A DNA stretch of 25,685 nucleotides. Origin: Longimicrobiales bacterium. GTDB taxonomy: Bacteria; Gemmatimonadota; Gemmatimonadetes; Longimicrobiales; Gaopeijiaceae. Below are positions 1-7,056 of this stretch, piece by piece. Within the stretch, counting starts at the first letter, position 1. Every line of letters begins with the position of its first letter. The stretch spans positions 1 through 25,685 of the forward strand of contig JANQME010000046.1 in NCBI GenBank assembly GCA_028280205.1. Direction: 5' to 3'. The notes below the pieces were generated by a model. The model was not told where the DNA came from, ran no database searches, and was given only the letters and a program-made list of their open reading frames with translations. The translations under genes and the position numbers were made by a program.

Positions 1-94
1 GATCCTCCGCGATCTGGTTCACGCTGTGCTCCGAGCGCCAGTAGAGCTCATTGGCACGTTTCGCGACCTCCGGGGTCACCTCCGACGCGTGCAT
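1..94 (-). CDS. Partial small helix-turn-helix protein (N-terminus only)
   Basis: The minus strand reads ATG at 94-92 and stays open for 31 codons to the window edge. A perfect AGGAGG lies six bases upstream of the ATG. The peptide starts MHASEVTPEVAKRANELYWR and continues with SEHSVNQIAED. The stretch SVNQIAE looks like the first helix of a helix-turn-helix, in the style of proteins where the motif follows a short helix ending in YW. I infer a DNA-binding protein; the recognition helix lies outside the window, so the family is not settled. It is divergent from the hydrolase that follows, and its presence argues against starting that hydrolase at position 51. Confidence 0.6.
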   Translation of the reverse strand, partial: MHASEVTPEVAKRANELYWRSEHSVNQIAED

Positions 95-100
95 CCGGAT

Positions 101-106
101 CCTCCT
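101..106 (-). promoter_or_regulatory. Ribosome binding site of the partial HTH gene
   Basis: CCTCCT on the plus strand reads AGGAGG on the minus strand, a perfect Shine-Dalgarno match six bases before the ATG at 94-92. It is the main evidence that the edge fragment is a real gene start. Confidence 0.6.
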
Positions 107-179
107 GTGCGTGACTGCGATCGATCGGTCGCCACGTTGGCAAGGTAACGCCGGGATCGGTTCGCCGAAACGACGTAAG

Positions 180-866
180 TTGGCTTCCGAAGTCACGTTC
201 GCCTCCCCGTCCCACCCCCCCGTGAAGATCCCCGCCCCGCATGGACATCTCGAAGCCCTCCTGCGCGAGCCCGAGTCGGCGCCGAGGGGCGCCGCGGTCG
301 TGTGCCATCCCCACCCGCTTCACGGCGGCACCATGCACACCAAGGCCGTCTATCGCGCGGCCCAGGGGCTCCTCGACGCCGGACTCGTGACGCTCCGCTT
401 CAACTTCCGCGGTGTGGGCACGAGCACGGGCAGCTACGACGAAGGAGTGGGAGAGAGGGACGACGTGCGCTCGGTCCTCGACTGGCTCGCAGCCCGGCAC
501 CCCTCGCTACCCCTCGTCGTCGGTGGCTTCTCGTTCGGTTCGACGGTCGGTCTCGCGGTGGGCTCGGAGGACGAGCGGGTCGTTGGCCTCCTCGGCCTCG
601 GTCTGCCCGTGGATCTCGACGAGGGCTACGACTTCGGATACCTCGCCGACGCCGGGAAGCCGACGCTCGTCGTCCAGGGGGAAAACGACGAGTTCGGCTC
701 GGGCACGCGAGTCTCGGATGTTCTCGCGCCCCTGGGCGGTCACGTCAGCGTGGTTCGGATCCCTGGGGCGGACCACTACTTCGATGGTACCTTGGATGAA
801 CTCCGGGAAGCGGTCCGGGGGTACTACGAGTCGGGTCCCGGCGCCCGGGTTCTCCTGTCGCTCTGA
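180..866 (+). CDS. Alpha/beta hydrolase, COG2945 type
   Basis: Serine alpha/beta hydrolase of about 228 residues. From the TTG at 180 the sequence shows the early CHPHPLHGG oxyanion-loop motif, then NFRGVGTSTG, the nucleophile elbow GGFSFGS (Ser about residue 118), an acidic residue in GENDEFG (Asp about 170) and the final His in GADHYFDG (about 199). This order is that of the COG2945 family, cytoplasmic hydrolases whose substrates are mostly unknown. No signal peptide is seen. The frame is open back to an ATG at 51, but that start would overlap the divergent HTH gene and its ribosome binding site and adds an unrelated N-terminus. TTG 180 or GTG 222 is more likely; neither has a clear Shine-Dalgarno. 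The family is secure; start and substrate are not. Confidence 0.85.
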   Translation: MASEVTFASPSHPPVKIPAPHGHLEALLREPESAPRGAAVVCHPHPLHGGTMHTKAVYRAAQGLLDAGLVTLRFNFRGVGTSTGSYDEGVGERDDVRSVLDWLAARHPSLPLVVGGFSFGSTVGLAVGSEDERVVGLLGLGLPVDLDEGYDFGYLADAGKPTLVVQGENDEFGSGTRVSDVLAPLGGHVSVVRIPGADHYFDGTLDELREAVRGYYESGPGARVLLSL

Positions 867-903
867 CGCGGCCGGGGTCGGGGCGGTGGGAAGCGAGGTC
901 GGT

Positions 904-1155
904 ATGCGCAGTCGTGAGCGGGTGCTCGGCAGTCTGGAAAAGGTGTACGTCGGCGCCTTCTCGGAGGCGGAGCGCGACGGCGATACCGAGCGGATGGCCC
1001 GCCTGGACATGGAGTACCAGCGCGACCAGCTCCAGCTCGAAGTGCTCCTCGACATCCGGGAGCTCCTCCGGTCGGACGAAGCGGACGCGACGGACAACAC
1101 GATCTCGCTCCTGGAGAAGGCCCAGAACCTTCGGAAGCTGACGAAGCTGCGATGA
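904..1155 (+). CDS. Small charged helical protein of unknown function
   Basis: An 83-residue protein, strongly charged and predicted helical, with heptad-like leucines in QLQLEVLLDIRELL and SLLEKAQNLRKL. It has no signal peptide, no membrane segment and no cysteine pattern. The ATG at 904 is preceded by a purine-rich stretch (gggaagcgagg). Its stop overlaps the next start as ATGA at 1152-1155, so translation is probably coupled to the cobalamin adenosyltransferase. I do not recognise a named family. The tight linkage suggests a partner or regulator of that enzyme, but this is inference. A longer open frame reaches back inside the hydrolase gene and is rejected as a shadow. Confidence 0.75.
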   Translation: MRSRERVLGSLEKVYVGAFSEAERDGDTERMARLDMEYQRDQLQLEVLLDIRELLRSDEADATDNTISLLEKAQNLRKLTKLR

Positions 1156-1724
1156 AGATCTATACGAGGACCGGAGACGACGGCGGCACCGCTCTGTTCG
1201 GTGGGGGGCGTGTGCGCAAACACGAGCTTCGGGTCGACGCGTACGGGAGCGTCGACGAGCTCAACTCGGTGCTGGGGTGGGCCGTGACGCAGGTCGCGGA
1301 TTCCGGGATCGCGTCCCGGCTCGGCCAGATCCAGCACGATCTGTTCGCGATCGGCTCCGACCTGGCCACTCCTCCGGCCCGCGAGAACCGGATCCGTCCC
1401 GAAACGCCGATCCTTCCGCTCGAGCGGGTCGTCGCGATGGAGCGATGGATCGACGAGGCGGACGAGGAGCTACCGGAGCTGCGCGTCTTCATCCTCCCGG
1501 GGGGATCCGCGGGAGCCGCGGCGCTGCACGTGGCACGGACCGTCTGCCGACGTGCGGAGCGGGCGGTCGTCCGCCTCGGCGAGACAGAGGCGGTGAGCCT
1601 CGATGTCGTGACCTACCTCAACCGTCTCTCGGACGTCCTCTTCACCTTCGCGCGGCTGGAGAACCTCCGGAGCGGTCACGCGGATGTGGAGTGGGTCCAG
1701 TCGAGCGGGCTCGAGCCACTCTGA
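1152..1724 (+). CDS. ATP:cob(I)alamin adenosyltransferase, PduO type
   Basis: This enzyme (190 residues) transfers the 5'-deoxyadenosyl group of ATP to cob(I)alamin, making adenosylcobalamin in the cytoplasm. It carries all the family signatures: the N-terminal ATP loop KIYTRTGDDGGT, then RVRKHELRVDAYGSVDELNS (residues about 20-39), the central RVFILPGG, the VCRRAER helix near residue 132, and NRLSDVLFTFAR near 158-168. Length is normal for PduO/MMAB proteins. The ATG overlaps the upstream stop. No cobalamin-dependent enzyme lies in the window, so the user of the cofactor cannot be named. Assignment is firm; cobO-type and EutT-type enzymes have different motifs. Confidence 0.95.
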   Translation: MKIYTRTGDDGGTALFGGGRVRKHELRVDAYGSVDELNSVLGWAVTQVADSGIASRLGQIQHDLFAIGSDLATPPARENRIRPETPILPLERVVAMERWIDEADEELPELRVFILPGGSAGAAALHVARTVCRRAERAVVRLGETEAVSLDVVTYLNRLSDVLFTFARLENLRSGHADVEWVQSSGLEPL

Positions 1725-2362
1725 GTTCGGCGCGCGTCGAGCGATCCGGTCGCGCGGAGCGCCAGACACGTTCGATCCGGTCGGCGCTGCGGAGTCGGGG
1801 CATCGACGCCGGCGGCTCCGCGCGCGTGCTCGACGCCCTCTCGATCGCGATGGCTCCCCGCCGCGAGAGCCTCACCGACCACCACGATCCCGCCTTCCTG
1901 CACCCCGGTCGGTCGGTGCTGGTGCTCCTTCACGACGTGCGTCCCCTCGAGGTCGAATCGCTCGTCCTCGGGGCGCTGCACGAGTCACAGGAACCCACGC
2001 TGCGCGCGGACCCCGGGGCCGTCGGTCGGGCTCTCGGCCCGGAGGTCGTCGATCGCCTCGCGGGCTTTCCGCTCCCCGGAGCCGAACGAATCGTCGAGCG
2101 GCTCGTCCTGCTGGACCGAACCTCTGCGGTCGCGGTGCTGGCCGAGAGGCTCGACCACCTGCGGCACCTGCATCTCGGCGCCGCGATATGGCGGGAGTGG
2201 GAGGCGGTCCACGAGGAGGTCGAGCGCGCGTGGCTCCCGTTCGCCCATCGGGTGGACGCCCGGCTGAGCACTCGTTTCGAGCACTGGAGTCGAGTTTTCA
2301 GGCGGCGCCAGGCCCGTGCGCGGAGTGGCACGGTGGGCGAAGCGCCCTCGACGTCGACGTAG
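1721..2362 (+). CDS. HD-domain-like protein of unknown function
   Basis: An open frame of up to about 213 residues continues directly from the adenosyltransferase. Its core holds an HHDPAFLHPGRSVLVLLHDV stretch and later LVLGALHESQEP, which recalls degenerate HD-domain hydrolases, but a complete metal-binding HD signature is not obvious. Codons have the expected strong G/C third positions from about 1740 onward, so coding probably starts near the end of the previous gene. The only candidate there is a CTG at 1721 overlapping the upstream TGA; conventional alternatives are GTG 1826 and ATG 1850, both without a clear ribosome binding site. The C-terminus is arginine-rich. The start is uncertain and the function unknown. 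Confidence 0.65.
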   Translation: MSSARVERSGRAERQTRSIRSALRSRGIDAGGSARVLDALSIAMAPRRESLTDHHDPAFLHPGRSVLVLLHDVRPLEVESLVLGALHESQEPTLRADPGAVGRALGPEVVDRLAGFPLPGAERIVERLVLLDRTSAVAVLAERLDHLRHLHLGAAIWREWEAVHEEVERAWLPFAHRVDARLSTRFEHWSRVFRRRQARARSGTVGEAPSTST

Positions 2363-2373
2363 CTGCCGGCGGT

Positions 2374-2407
2374 CTAGCTACCCCGGGGCGGCCTAGTTAC
2401 CCCGGGT
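2374..2407. repeat. Short direct repeat at a gene end
   Basis: The 15-base units CTAGCTACCCCGGGG (2374-2388) and CTAGTTACCCCGGGT (2393-2407) differ at two positions. The second unit contains the stop codon and last codons (Thr-Arg-Gly-Asn-stop) of the minus-strand plug protein; the first lies just beyond it. It looks like a small local duplication of the gene end that leaves a second TAG downstream. Confidence 0.5.
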
Positions 2408-3745
2408 GTAGATCATCCAGACACCGTTGCCGCCACCGAGTCCGAAGAGGTTGCCCGCCTCGAGCGGCTTGTACAGCACCATGCGCTCGACGGCGTCCGG
2501 AGAGAGGCGTAGCGCCTGGTAAGGATCGGCCGCCCGGATGTCGTTCACGAAGATGAGCATGGGCTCGCACCCGGTCGTGAACATGCGGACCATCCCCTGG
2601 ACGAACCCCACGCAGACCGATCCATCCGAATTCGGCCGCACCATGACGCCCGGAACGTGGAGCGAACGCAGGATGTCCGAGGCGTCGCGTGACTGCTGCC
2701 GGACCTCGTCGATCTGCGCTTTCGTGATCACCAGGCCACCCCGGCGCCGATCGATCTCGACGGGTCTCGCCGCCGCGGTCACCACGATCGGTGCGACCTC
2801 GATGGGGCGATTGTCGAGGAGCATCTGAACCGCCAAGTGATCCGCGTCCGGCACCACGAGCGTGTCCATCTTGGTCCCGTAGGCGAGGTGGTTGGTCATG
2901 AGCATGTACTCGCCCGGGGGCACGTCATCGAACGAAAAGGTCCCCGCCCCGTTCGAGACCGCGCGAAACTCGGTTCCACGGAGCCACGCCTCGGCGCCCT
3001 CGACCGCGTCGCCCGTGGTGCGATCGACGAGCTGTACGCTCACCTCGCTCGGCTCGATCTCATACAGCGCAATGGGCGCCTGAACGAAGCCGTTCTCCGC
3101 GACGGCGATCTCCCGGCGCACCGCCCCGCGCCCGTAGTAGTCCGCCGACACGAGCACCGGAACGTCCGCCGGCACGGCGCAGCTCGCGTACCAGCCGTCC
3201 GCGCTCGTCCATGCCTCGATTCTCCCCGGAGTCCGGCTGTTCCCCTCGTCCCAACTGAGCTCCACGTGCGCGCCGACCAGGCCGACCTGTGACTCGGCAT
3301 CCCAGACCCGGCCGGCGACCGCGCCCACCTTGTCGGGGCGCTCGGCGGCGGTGAGGCACTCGAACGCGAGCATCGTGGCCATTCCCGGAGTGCCCAGCCG
3401 GAGGTCCGACACCTCTCCGGCCCGGACCTCCACCGCGACCATTCCCGGTGAAACGCCTCGCCGCCCGAGCCGTTCGTGGAAGAAGAGGGCCTGGTACTCC
3501 CCAACCGGAACGCCTTCGATGACGAAGCGCCCGACGGTGTCGGTCGTCGTGCGGTAGCGGGTGTCCCACAGGAAGACGGCCGCGTCGACGAGCGCTTCTC
3601 CGGCGATCGAATCCCAGACGACGCCCGTAACGGAACCGATCGGACCTTCCGGGGGATCGATTTGGGCCGTGGCCGGTGGTGCCGCGCACGCGCAAGCCAC
3701 CACCGCCGTGGCTGCTGCTCTTCTGAATCCCAAGCGAAGTTGCAC
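2393..3745 (-). CDS. Secreted carboxypeptidase-regulatory-like / TonB plug-like protein
   Basis: This 450-residue protein has a signal peptide ending near AAPPATAQ (residue 28). Three beta-sandwich repeats of the carboxypeptidase-regulatory kind follow at about 36-125 (GSVTGVVWDSIAGEALVDAAV), 140-225 (GAVAGRVWDAESQVGLVGAHV) and 232-310. The end (about 330-450) looks like a TonB-dependent receptor plug: SDILRSLHVPGVMV, then EPMLIFVNDIR, SPDAVERMVLYKP and FGLGGGNGVWMIYTRG. No 22-strand barrel follows, so it is not a transporter itself. It probably acts in the periplasm or outer membrane; its partner is unknown. A Cys pair within the plug (C378, C393) may form a disulphide. Translation starts at GTG 3745. 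The gene is convergent with the HD-like gene and divergent from the ferredoxin. Confidence 0.85.
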   Translation of the reverse strand: MQLRLGFRRAAATAVVACACAAPPATAQIDPPEGPIGSVTGVVWDSIAGEALVDAAVFLWDTRYRTTTDTVGRFVIEGVPVGEYQALFFHERLGRRGVSPGMVAVEVRAGEVSDLRLGTPGMATMLAFECLTAAERPDKVGAVAGRVWDAESQVGLVGAHVELSWDEGNSRTPGRIEAWTSADGWYASCAVPADVPVLVSADYYGRGAVRREIAVAENGFVQAPIALYEIEPSEVSVQLVDRTTGDAVEGAEAWLRGTEFRAVSNGAGTFSFDDVPPGEYMLMTNHLAYGTKMDTLVVPDADHLAVQMLLDNRPIEVAPIVVTAAARPVEIDRRRGGLVITKAQIDEVRQQSRDASDILRSLHVPGVMVRPNSDGSVCVGFVQGMVRMFTTGCEPMLIFVNDIRAADPYQALRLSPDAVERMVLYKPLEAGNLFGLGGGNGVWMIYTRGN

Positions 3746-3840
3746 GACCCGGACCCTTCAGCTTCCAGAGTGCGACGCGTTACGGATACCATACGCTTCG
3801 AACCCCGAAATCGTACAGCCCCCTCGGCCGTCGGCTGCGC

Positions 3841-3868
3841 TTGACCTCCCGTGCCGCCCGAGTACAGC
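3841..3868 (+). promoter_or_regulatory. Possible sigma70-type promoter of the ferredoxin gene
   Basis: TTGACC at 3841-3846 is followed after 16 bases by TACAGC at 3863-3868, about 35 bases before the ferredoxin ATG. The -35 matches the consensus well and the -10 poorly. Position in a divergent gap between two genes supports it. Housekeeping promoters in this lineage are not well known to me, so this is only a candidate. Confidence 0.35.
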
Positions 3869-3903
3869 TTGCGGGCCCCGAGACTTATCAGGAATACCCC
3901 CAT

Positions 3904-4137
3904 ATGACCTATATCATCACCGAGCCCTGCATCGAGACGAAGGACGCCAGTTGCGTCGAGGTGTGCCCGGTCGACTGCATCTACGAGGGCGAGGATCAGT
4001 TCTACATCCACCCCGACGAGTGCATCGACTGCGGAGCGTGCGAGCCGGAGTGTCCGGTCCAGGCCATCTTCCCGGACACGGACGTCCCGGGCGAGTGGAC
4101 GAGCTACGTGGAGAAGAACCGAACGCACTTCGAGTAG
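3904..4137 (+). CDS. fdxA: Seven-iron ferredoxin (3Fe-4S + 4Fe-4S), FdxA type
   Basis: Small cytoplasmic electron carrier of 77 residues. The pattern is C9-x6-7-C17-x3-C21-P for the first half and C40-x2-C43-x2-C46-x3-C50-P for the second, embedded in the very conserved VEVCPVDCIYEG and IHPDECIDCGACEPECP. At the second position of the first motif (the C11 equivalent of Azotobacter ferredoxin I) there is Thr instead of Cys, which fits a 3Fe-4S cluster there. Family members of this type have either about 77 or about 107 residues; this one is the short form, ending soon after the last cysteine. The ATG at 3904 has AGGAA about nine bases upstream. The open frame extends 21 codons further upstream, but conservation begins at MTYIITEPC. 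No redox partner is adjacent. Confidence 0.95.
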   Translation: MTYIITEPCIETKDASCVEVCPVDCIYEGEDQFYIHPDECIDCGACEPECPVQAIFPDTDVPGEWTSYVEKNRTHFE

Positions 4138-4209
4138 CTGTCCGGGACATCCCCGCGGCGTGACCCGAACGAGCTCGGCGACACCCGCCGGGGCCTGTCC
4201 CCACTGCAC

Positions 4210-4244
4210 GAAAAGGCGGATCCTGCGATCCCCACCGCCTTTTC
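4210..4244. terminator. Intrinsic terminator, probably bidirectional
   Basis: A perfect ten-base inverted repeat, GAAAAGGCGG (4210-4219) and CCGCCTTTTC (4235-4244), encloses a 15-base loop. The arms end in A/T runs on both sides, so the hairpin gives a short U run in either direction. It sits 72 bases past the ferredoxin stop and just beyond the stop of the convergent 39-residue gene, where a shared terminator is expected. Confidence 0.65.
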
Positions 4245-4271
4245 CGTACTTCTTCGCGGACGTCGGTCGAC

Positions 4272-4391
4272 CTATAGGCCCGCCTCCCTCATGCGCGGCA
4301 GCGAGATCGCCCCTCTGCTGCTTCGACGCACGAGGAGGAACGTCGTCGCGAGAGCGGTGGCGCCGATCAGGCCGAGCGTCACGTTTTTCAC
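4272..4391 (-). CDS. 39-residue single-span membrane peptide
   Basis: GTG at 4391 opens a 39-codon frame ending with TAG at 4272. It is preceded by AAAGGAGG with a seven-base spacer, one of the best ribosome binding sites in the window. Residues 4-20 (VTLGLIGATALATTFLL) form a clear membrane helix followed by VRRSSRG, so the N-terminus probably lies outside and the basic tail inside. It is too short for many gene finders. It shares the terminator at 4210-4244 with the ferredoxin and is divergent from the M20 peptidase. I do not recognise a family; function unknown. The coding call rests on the start signal, the helix and the fitting position. Confidence 0.6.
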   Translation of the reverse strand: MKNVTLGLIGATALATTFLLVRRSSRGAISLPRMREAGL

Positions 4392-4398
4392 GGTTCTT

Positions 4399-4406
4399 CC
4401 TCCTTT
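4399..4406 (-). promoter_or_regulatory. Ribosome binding site of the 39-residue membrane peptide
   Basis: The minus strand reads AAAGGAGG seven bases before the GTG at 4391. It decides both that this tiny frame is translated and that GTG, rather than the internal GTG three codons later, is the start. Confidence 0.6.
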
Positions 4407-4544
4407 GTCCCGGCTCGTTCGAAGGAGTGCCGGGTCTGTGCGGGGAAGGAAGCGGGTTGCAGCTTCCGGCGAAAGGGCGGGCACGAGGCTCGCCGCGGCG
4501 GCGACCGCAGCGTTTCCCCACTGTGGCGGATTCGAGACGACTCC

Positions 4545-5741
4545 ATGGAAACAGAATCCCCCGAAGCCGGCGCGCGTGCCGGCGATCCGATCGCTCTGGC
4601 TCGACTGCTCGTCGGCATTCCCTCGGTGAATCCGGTCCTGGAGAAGGGCGGAGCGGGCGAGGCCGCGATGGCCGAGTGCTGCGCCCACCTCCTCGAGGCG
4701 TGGGGGTTCGACGTCCGGATCGTGGAGATCGAGCCCCGGCGACCGAACGTGGTCGCCCGTCTCGACGGGACCGGCCCGACCCTGCTCCTCAATGGACACC
4801 TCGACACCGTGGGCGTCGAAGGGATGACGGTCGAGCCGTTCGCCGGCTCGCTCGAGGGCGGCCGACTGTGGGGGCGCGGCGCCTGTGACATGAAGGGCGG
4901 GATCGCCGCCCTCCTGTCCGCCGCGCACCGACTGAGTGCGGCGGGCCCACGTCCCGGCATCACCGTCGCGCTCACCGCCGACGAGGAGCATGCGAGCGTG
5001 GGGATGGCCGCCCTCGTGGCCGACGACGAGGTGGGCCTGGCGGACTTCGCGATCGTGTGTGAGCCGACCGGCCTCTCCGTCATGCCCGCGCACAAGGGCT
5101 TCGTCTGGATGGAGGTAGAGTTTCGGGGTCGGGCGGCGCACGGATCACGCCCGGACACCGGCATCGACGCGATCCGACACGCGGGGCTCTACCTGGCCGC
5201 GCTCGACGCGCACGCCGCCGAGCTCGTTCGGCGACCGCCGCATCCGCTCCTGGGTCATGGCTCCTTCCACGCGGGGACCATCCACGGCGGGACGGCGGAG
5301 TCCGTGTATCCGGACCGGTGCACGCTCCTGCTCGAGCGTCGTACGCTCCCCGACGAGACGCCCGAACAGGTCGTGGTCGACTTCACCGCCGTACTCGACC
5401 GCGTCCGCGGGGCGGAGCCCTCGGTGAGCGCGACGCTGCGCATGACGCTGGCACGACCGGGCACGGCGGTTCCCGCCGAGGGCGTGCTGGTCGAGGGCCT
5501 GCGTGCCGCCGCCGTCGCCGAAGACGCACCGGCCTCCGTCGAGGGGATGACCGCGTGGGTGGACGCGGCCTTCCTCAACGAGGCCGGCGTACCGGCCGTC
5601 TGCTACGGCCCGGGCAGCATCGAGCAGGCGCACACGGCGGACGAGTGGATCGACGTCGAGGAGATCTCGGTGTGCGCTCGCGTGCTGGAGCGCTTCGCCC
5701 GCTCGCTGGTCCCGCCGGAGGCACTCCCTAGCGCGTCGTGA
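4545..5741 (+). CDS. M20 family metallopeptidase / ArgE-DapE type deacylase
   Basis: Cytoplasmic two-zinc amidohydrolase of 398 residues. Metal and catalytic motifs are complete: GHLDTV (H85, D87), WGRGACDMKGG (D115), TADEEH (E147 as general base, E148), CEPTG (E173), the dimerisation-domain HGSRPDTGIDA (H199), and the late AHTADEWID (His about 373). These are the features of the ArgE/DapE/ACY1 group, which hydrolyse N-acyl amino acids or dipeptides. No arginine or lysine biosynthesis gene is near, so the substrate cannot be chosen among N-acetylornithine, N-succinyl-diaminopimelate and others. The ATG at 4545 has no strong Shine-Dalgarno. The 3' end overlaps the convergent lipoprotein gene by 14 bases. 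Confidence 0.92.
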   Translation: METESPEAGARAGDPIALARLLVGIPSVNPVLEKGGAGEAAMAECCAHLLEAWGFDVRIVEIEPRRPNVVARLDGTGPTLLLNGHLDTVGVEGMTVEPFAGSLEGGRLWGRGACDMKGGIAALLSAAHRLSAAGPRPGITVALTADEEHASVGMAALVADDEVGLADFAIVCEPTGLSVMPAHKGFVWMEVEFRGRAAHGSRPDTGIDAIRHAGLYLAALDAHAAELVRRPPHPLLGHGSFHAGTIHGGTAESVYPDRCTLLLERRTLPDETPEQVVVDFTAVLDRVRGAEPSVSATLRMTLARPGTAVPAEGVLVEGLRAAAVAEDAPASVEGMTAWVDAAFLNEAGVPAVCYGPGSIEQAHTADEWIDVEEISVCARVLERFARSLVPPEALPSAS

Positions 5742-6105
5742 CCAGGATCGCACCGCCGGAGTGTCCGGTCCCGAAGTTGTTGGTCGCGTCGGTCGCGTTC
5801 ATCCAACGCATCTCCGAGATGTCCGTGATGAGGATCGATTCCAGGTCACGGACTTCGTTGCGCCGCGCACCGTCGACGTAGAGAACCGGCGCCCCGCTGC
5901 GGCTCTGGAGCCAACGCGCGCGCAGGCGCTGGATCGCCTGGTAGCCGTTCATCTGCGGCAGCTCGTCGAGCTCCGCCTGGACGATACGGGTCGAGGACGC
6001 TCCCGGAGCCCGGGTCGACCCCCCGCCTCCGGATGCACAACCGGCGCTTCCGAGCGCGAGGGCGAGGGCGAACGTGAGGACGCTCTTCCACGGGTAGGTG
6101 CGCAT
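5728..6105 (-). CDS. Plug-like lipoprotein
   Basis: A 125-residue lipoprotein. The signal peptide has a lipobox (GSAGC, Cys23), then a Gly/Ser/Ala linker. The rest resembles the middle of a TonB receptor plug: YQAIQRLRARWL, APVLYVDGAR, LESILITDISEMRWMNATDA and the end NFGTGHSGGAILVTTR. The last segment corresponds to the plug element that normally precedes the barrel, but the protein stops there. A strong site (AAAAGGAGG, five bases before the ATG at 6105) fixes the start; the frame further upstream to 6303 is a shadow. It probably sits on the periplasmic side of the outer membrane. Function unknown; the fold resembles the C-terminal domain of the protein at 2393-3745. Confidence 0.8.
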   Translation of the reverse strand: MRTYPWKSVLTFALALALGSAGCASGGGGSTRAPGASSTRIVQAELDELPQMNGYQAIQRLRARWLQSRSGAPVLYVDGARRNEVRDLESILITDISEMRWMNATDATNNFGTGHSGGAILVTTR

Positions 6106-6269
6106 GCTCTCCTCCTTTTCGTCTTTCGCTGCGGGGAGTCGGGTCGCCAACATGGGGGAAGTCGGCTTTGCTACGCCACCGTACGGCTCGCGGCTACATT
6201 GATTGCCGGTTCGTCGGCGCGCCGCCTGGAGGCCGGCCCCGGAGAGGCTTCTCGAGGAGACACCCGACC

Positions 6270-6962
6270 ATGCCCAACGATGGGGAAGGCGGTACCGTCC
6301 CACCGAGCCATCGACAGGCGACGATCGACCGGCTCATGGAGCACTTCGCCAACGACGCGCTCGAGGTCGAGGAGTTCGAGCGGCGGCTGGACCGCGCGCA
6401 CGCTGCGTCTACCTCCGACGAGTTGAAGGCGCTCCTCGCGGACCTTCCCGGCGCGACGAACCTCCCGGTCGCTCGGGAGGGCGATCCGCTCCCGACGGAA
6501 CGGAGGGGCTACTCGGTCGCGTCCGAGTCGCAGGTGAAGGAGTCGGAGTACGTCTTGGCCGTGATGGGCGGGAGCAGTCGTCGTGGCCACTGGCGGCCGG
6601 CACGGAAGAACTACGCGGTCGCGATCATGGGCGGCACGGAGCTCGATTTTCGGGAGGCGGTGCTTCCGCCCGGCGTGACGGAGGTTCAGGTGTGGACGAT
6701 GTGGGGGGGCGTCGAGATCATCGTCCCCCCGGGCGTGAACGTGGAGAGCCACGGGGTCGCGATTCTGGGTGGCTTCGACCACGCGGGGACGACCGCCAGC
6801 GCTCCCGACCCCAACGCACCCACCATCAGGATCACGGGTGTTGCGTTGATGGCGGGCGTCGAGATCTCGGTACGCCGTCCCGGTGAGACCGCGCGGGACG
6901 CGCGTCGTCGTCGTCGTCTGGAGCGCCGCGAACAGCGTCGACAGCTTCGCTCGGGCGAGTAG
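6270..6962 (+). CDS. DUF1707 / LiaF-like protein
   Basis: A 230-residue protein without signal peptide. Residues about 13-60 are a DUF1707 (SHOCT-like) helical module: ATIDRLMEHFANDALEVEEFERRLDRA. Residues about 94-202 are short beta repeats typical of the LiaF/cell-wall-response C-terminal domain: AVMGGSSRRG, AIMGGTEL, MWGGVEIIVPPG, AILGGFD, ALMAGVEISV. Unlike LiaF proper there is no membrane segment between the two. The C-terminus is very basic (ARRRRRLERREQRR), encoded by a run of CGT-type codons. In related proteins this combination is linked to envelope stress sensing, but here no sensor kinase is adjacent, so the role is inference. The ATG at 6270 has CGAGGAGA upstream. Confidence 0.85.
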   Translation: MPNDGEGGTVPPSHRQATIDRLMEHFANDALEVEEFERRLDRAHAASTSDELKALLADLPGATNLPVAREGDPLPTERRGYSVASESQVKESEYVLAVMGGSSRRGHWRPARKNYAVAIMGGTELDFREAVLPPGVTEVQVWTMWGGVEIIVPPGVNVESHGVAILGGFDHAGTTASAPDPNAPTIRITGVALMAGVEISVRRPGETARDARRRRRLERREQRRQLRSGE

Positions 6963-7056
6963 CGGCCGTCCCGACCCCGGCTGACCGCTCGACCGGCGGC
7001 CGCGGTCGCCGCGTCGGTGACTCCCGGAGGCGGGGCTCCCTTCCTGGACAGAGGTC

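Noticed and set aside
51..179. N-terminal extension of the first alpha/beta hydrolase to ATG 51
   Set aside because: It overlaps the divergent HTH gene and its strong ribosome binding site, and the added residues do not resemble the family.
6963..7056. Possible terminator between the DUF1707 gene and the dienelactone hydrolase
   Set aside because: Only stems of four to five pairs without a T run are visible.
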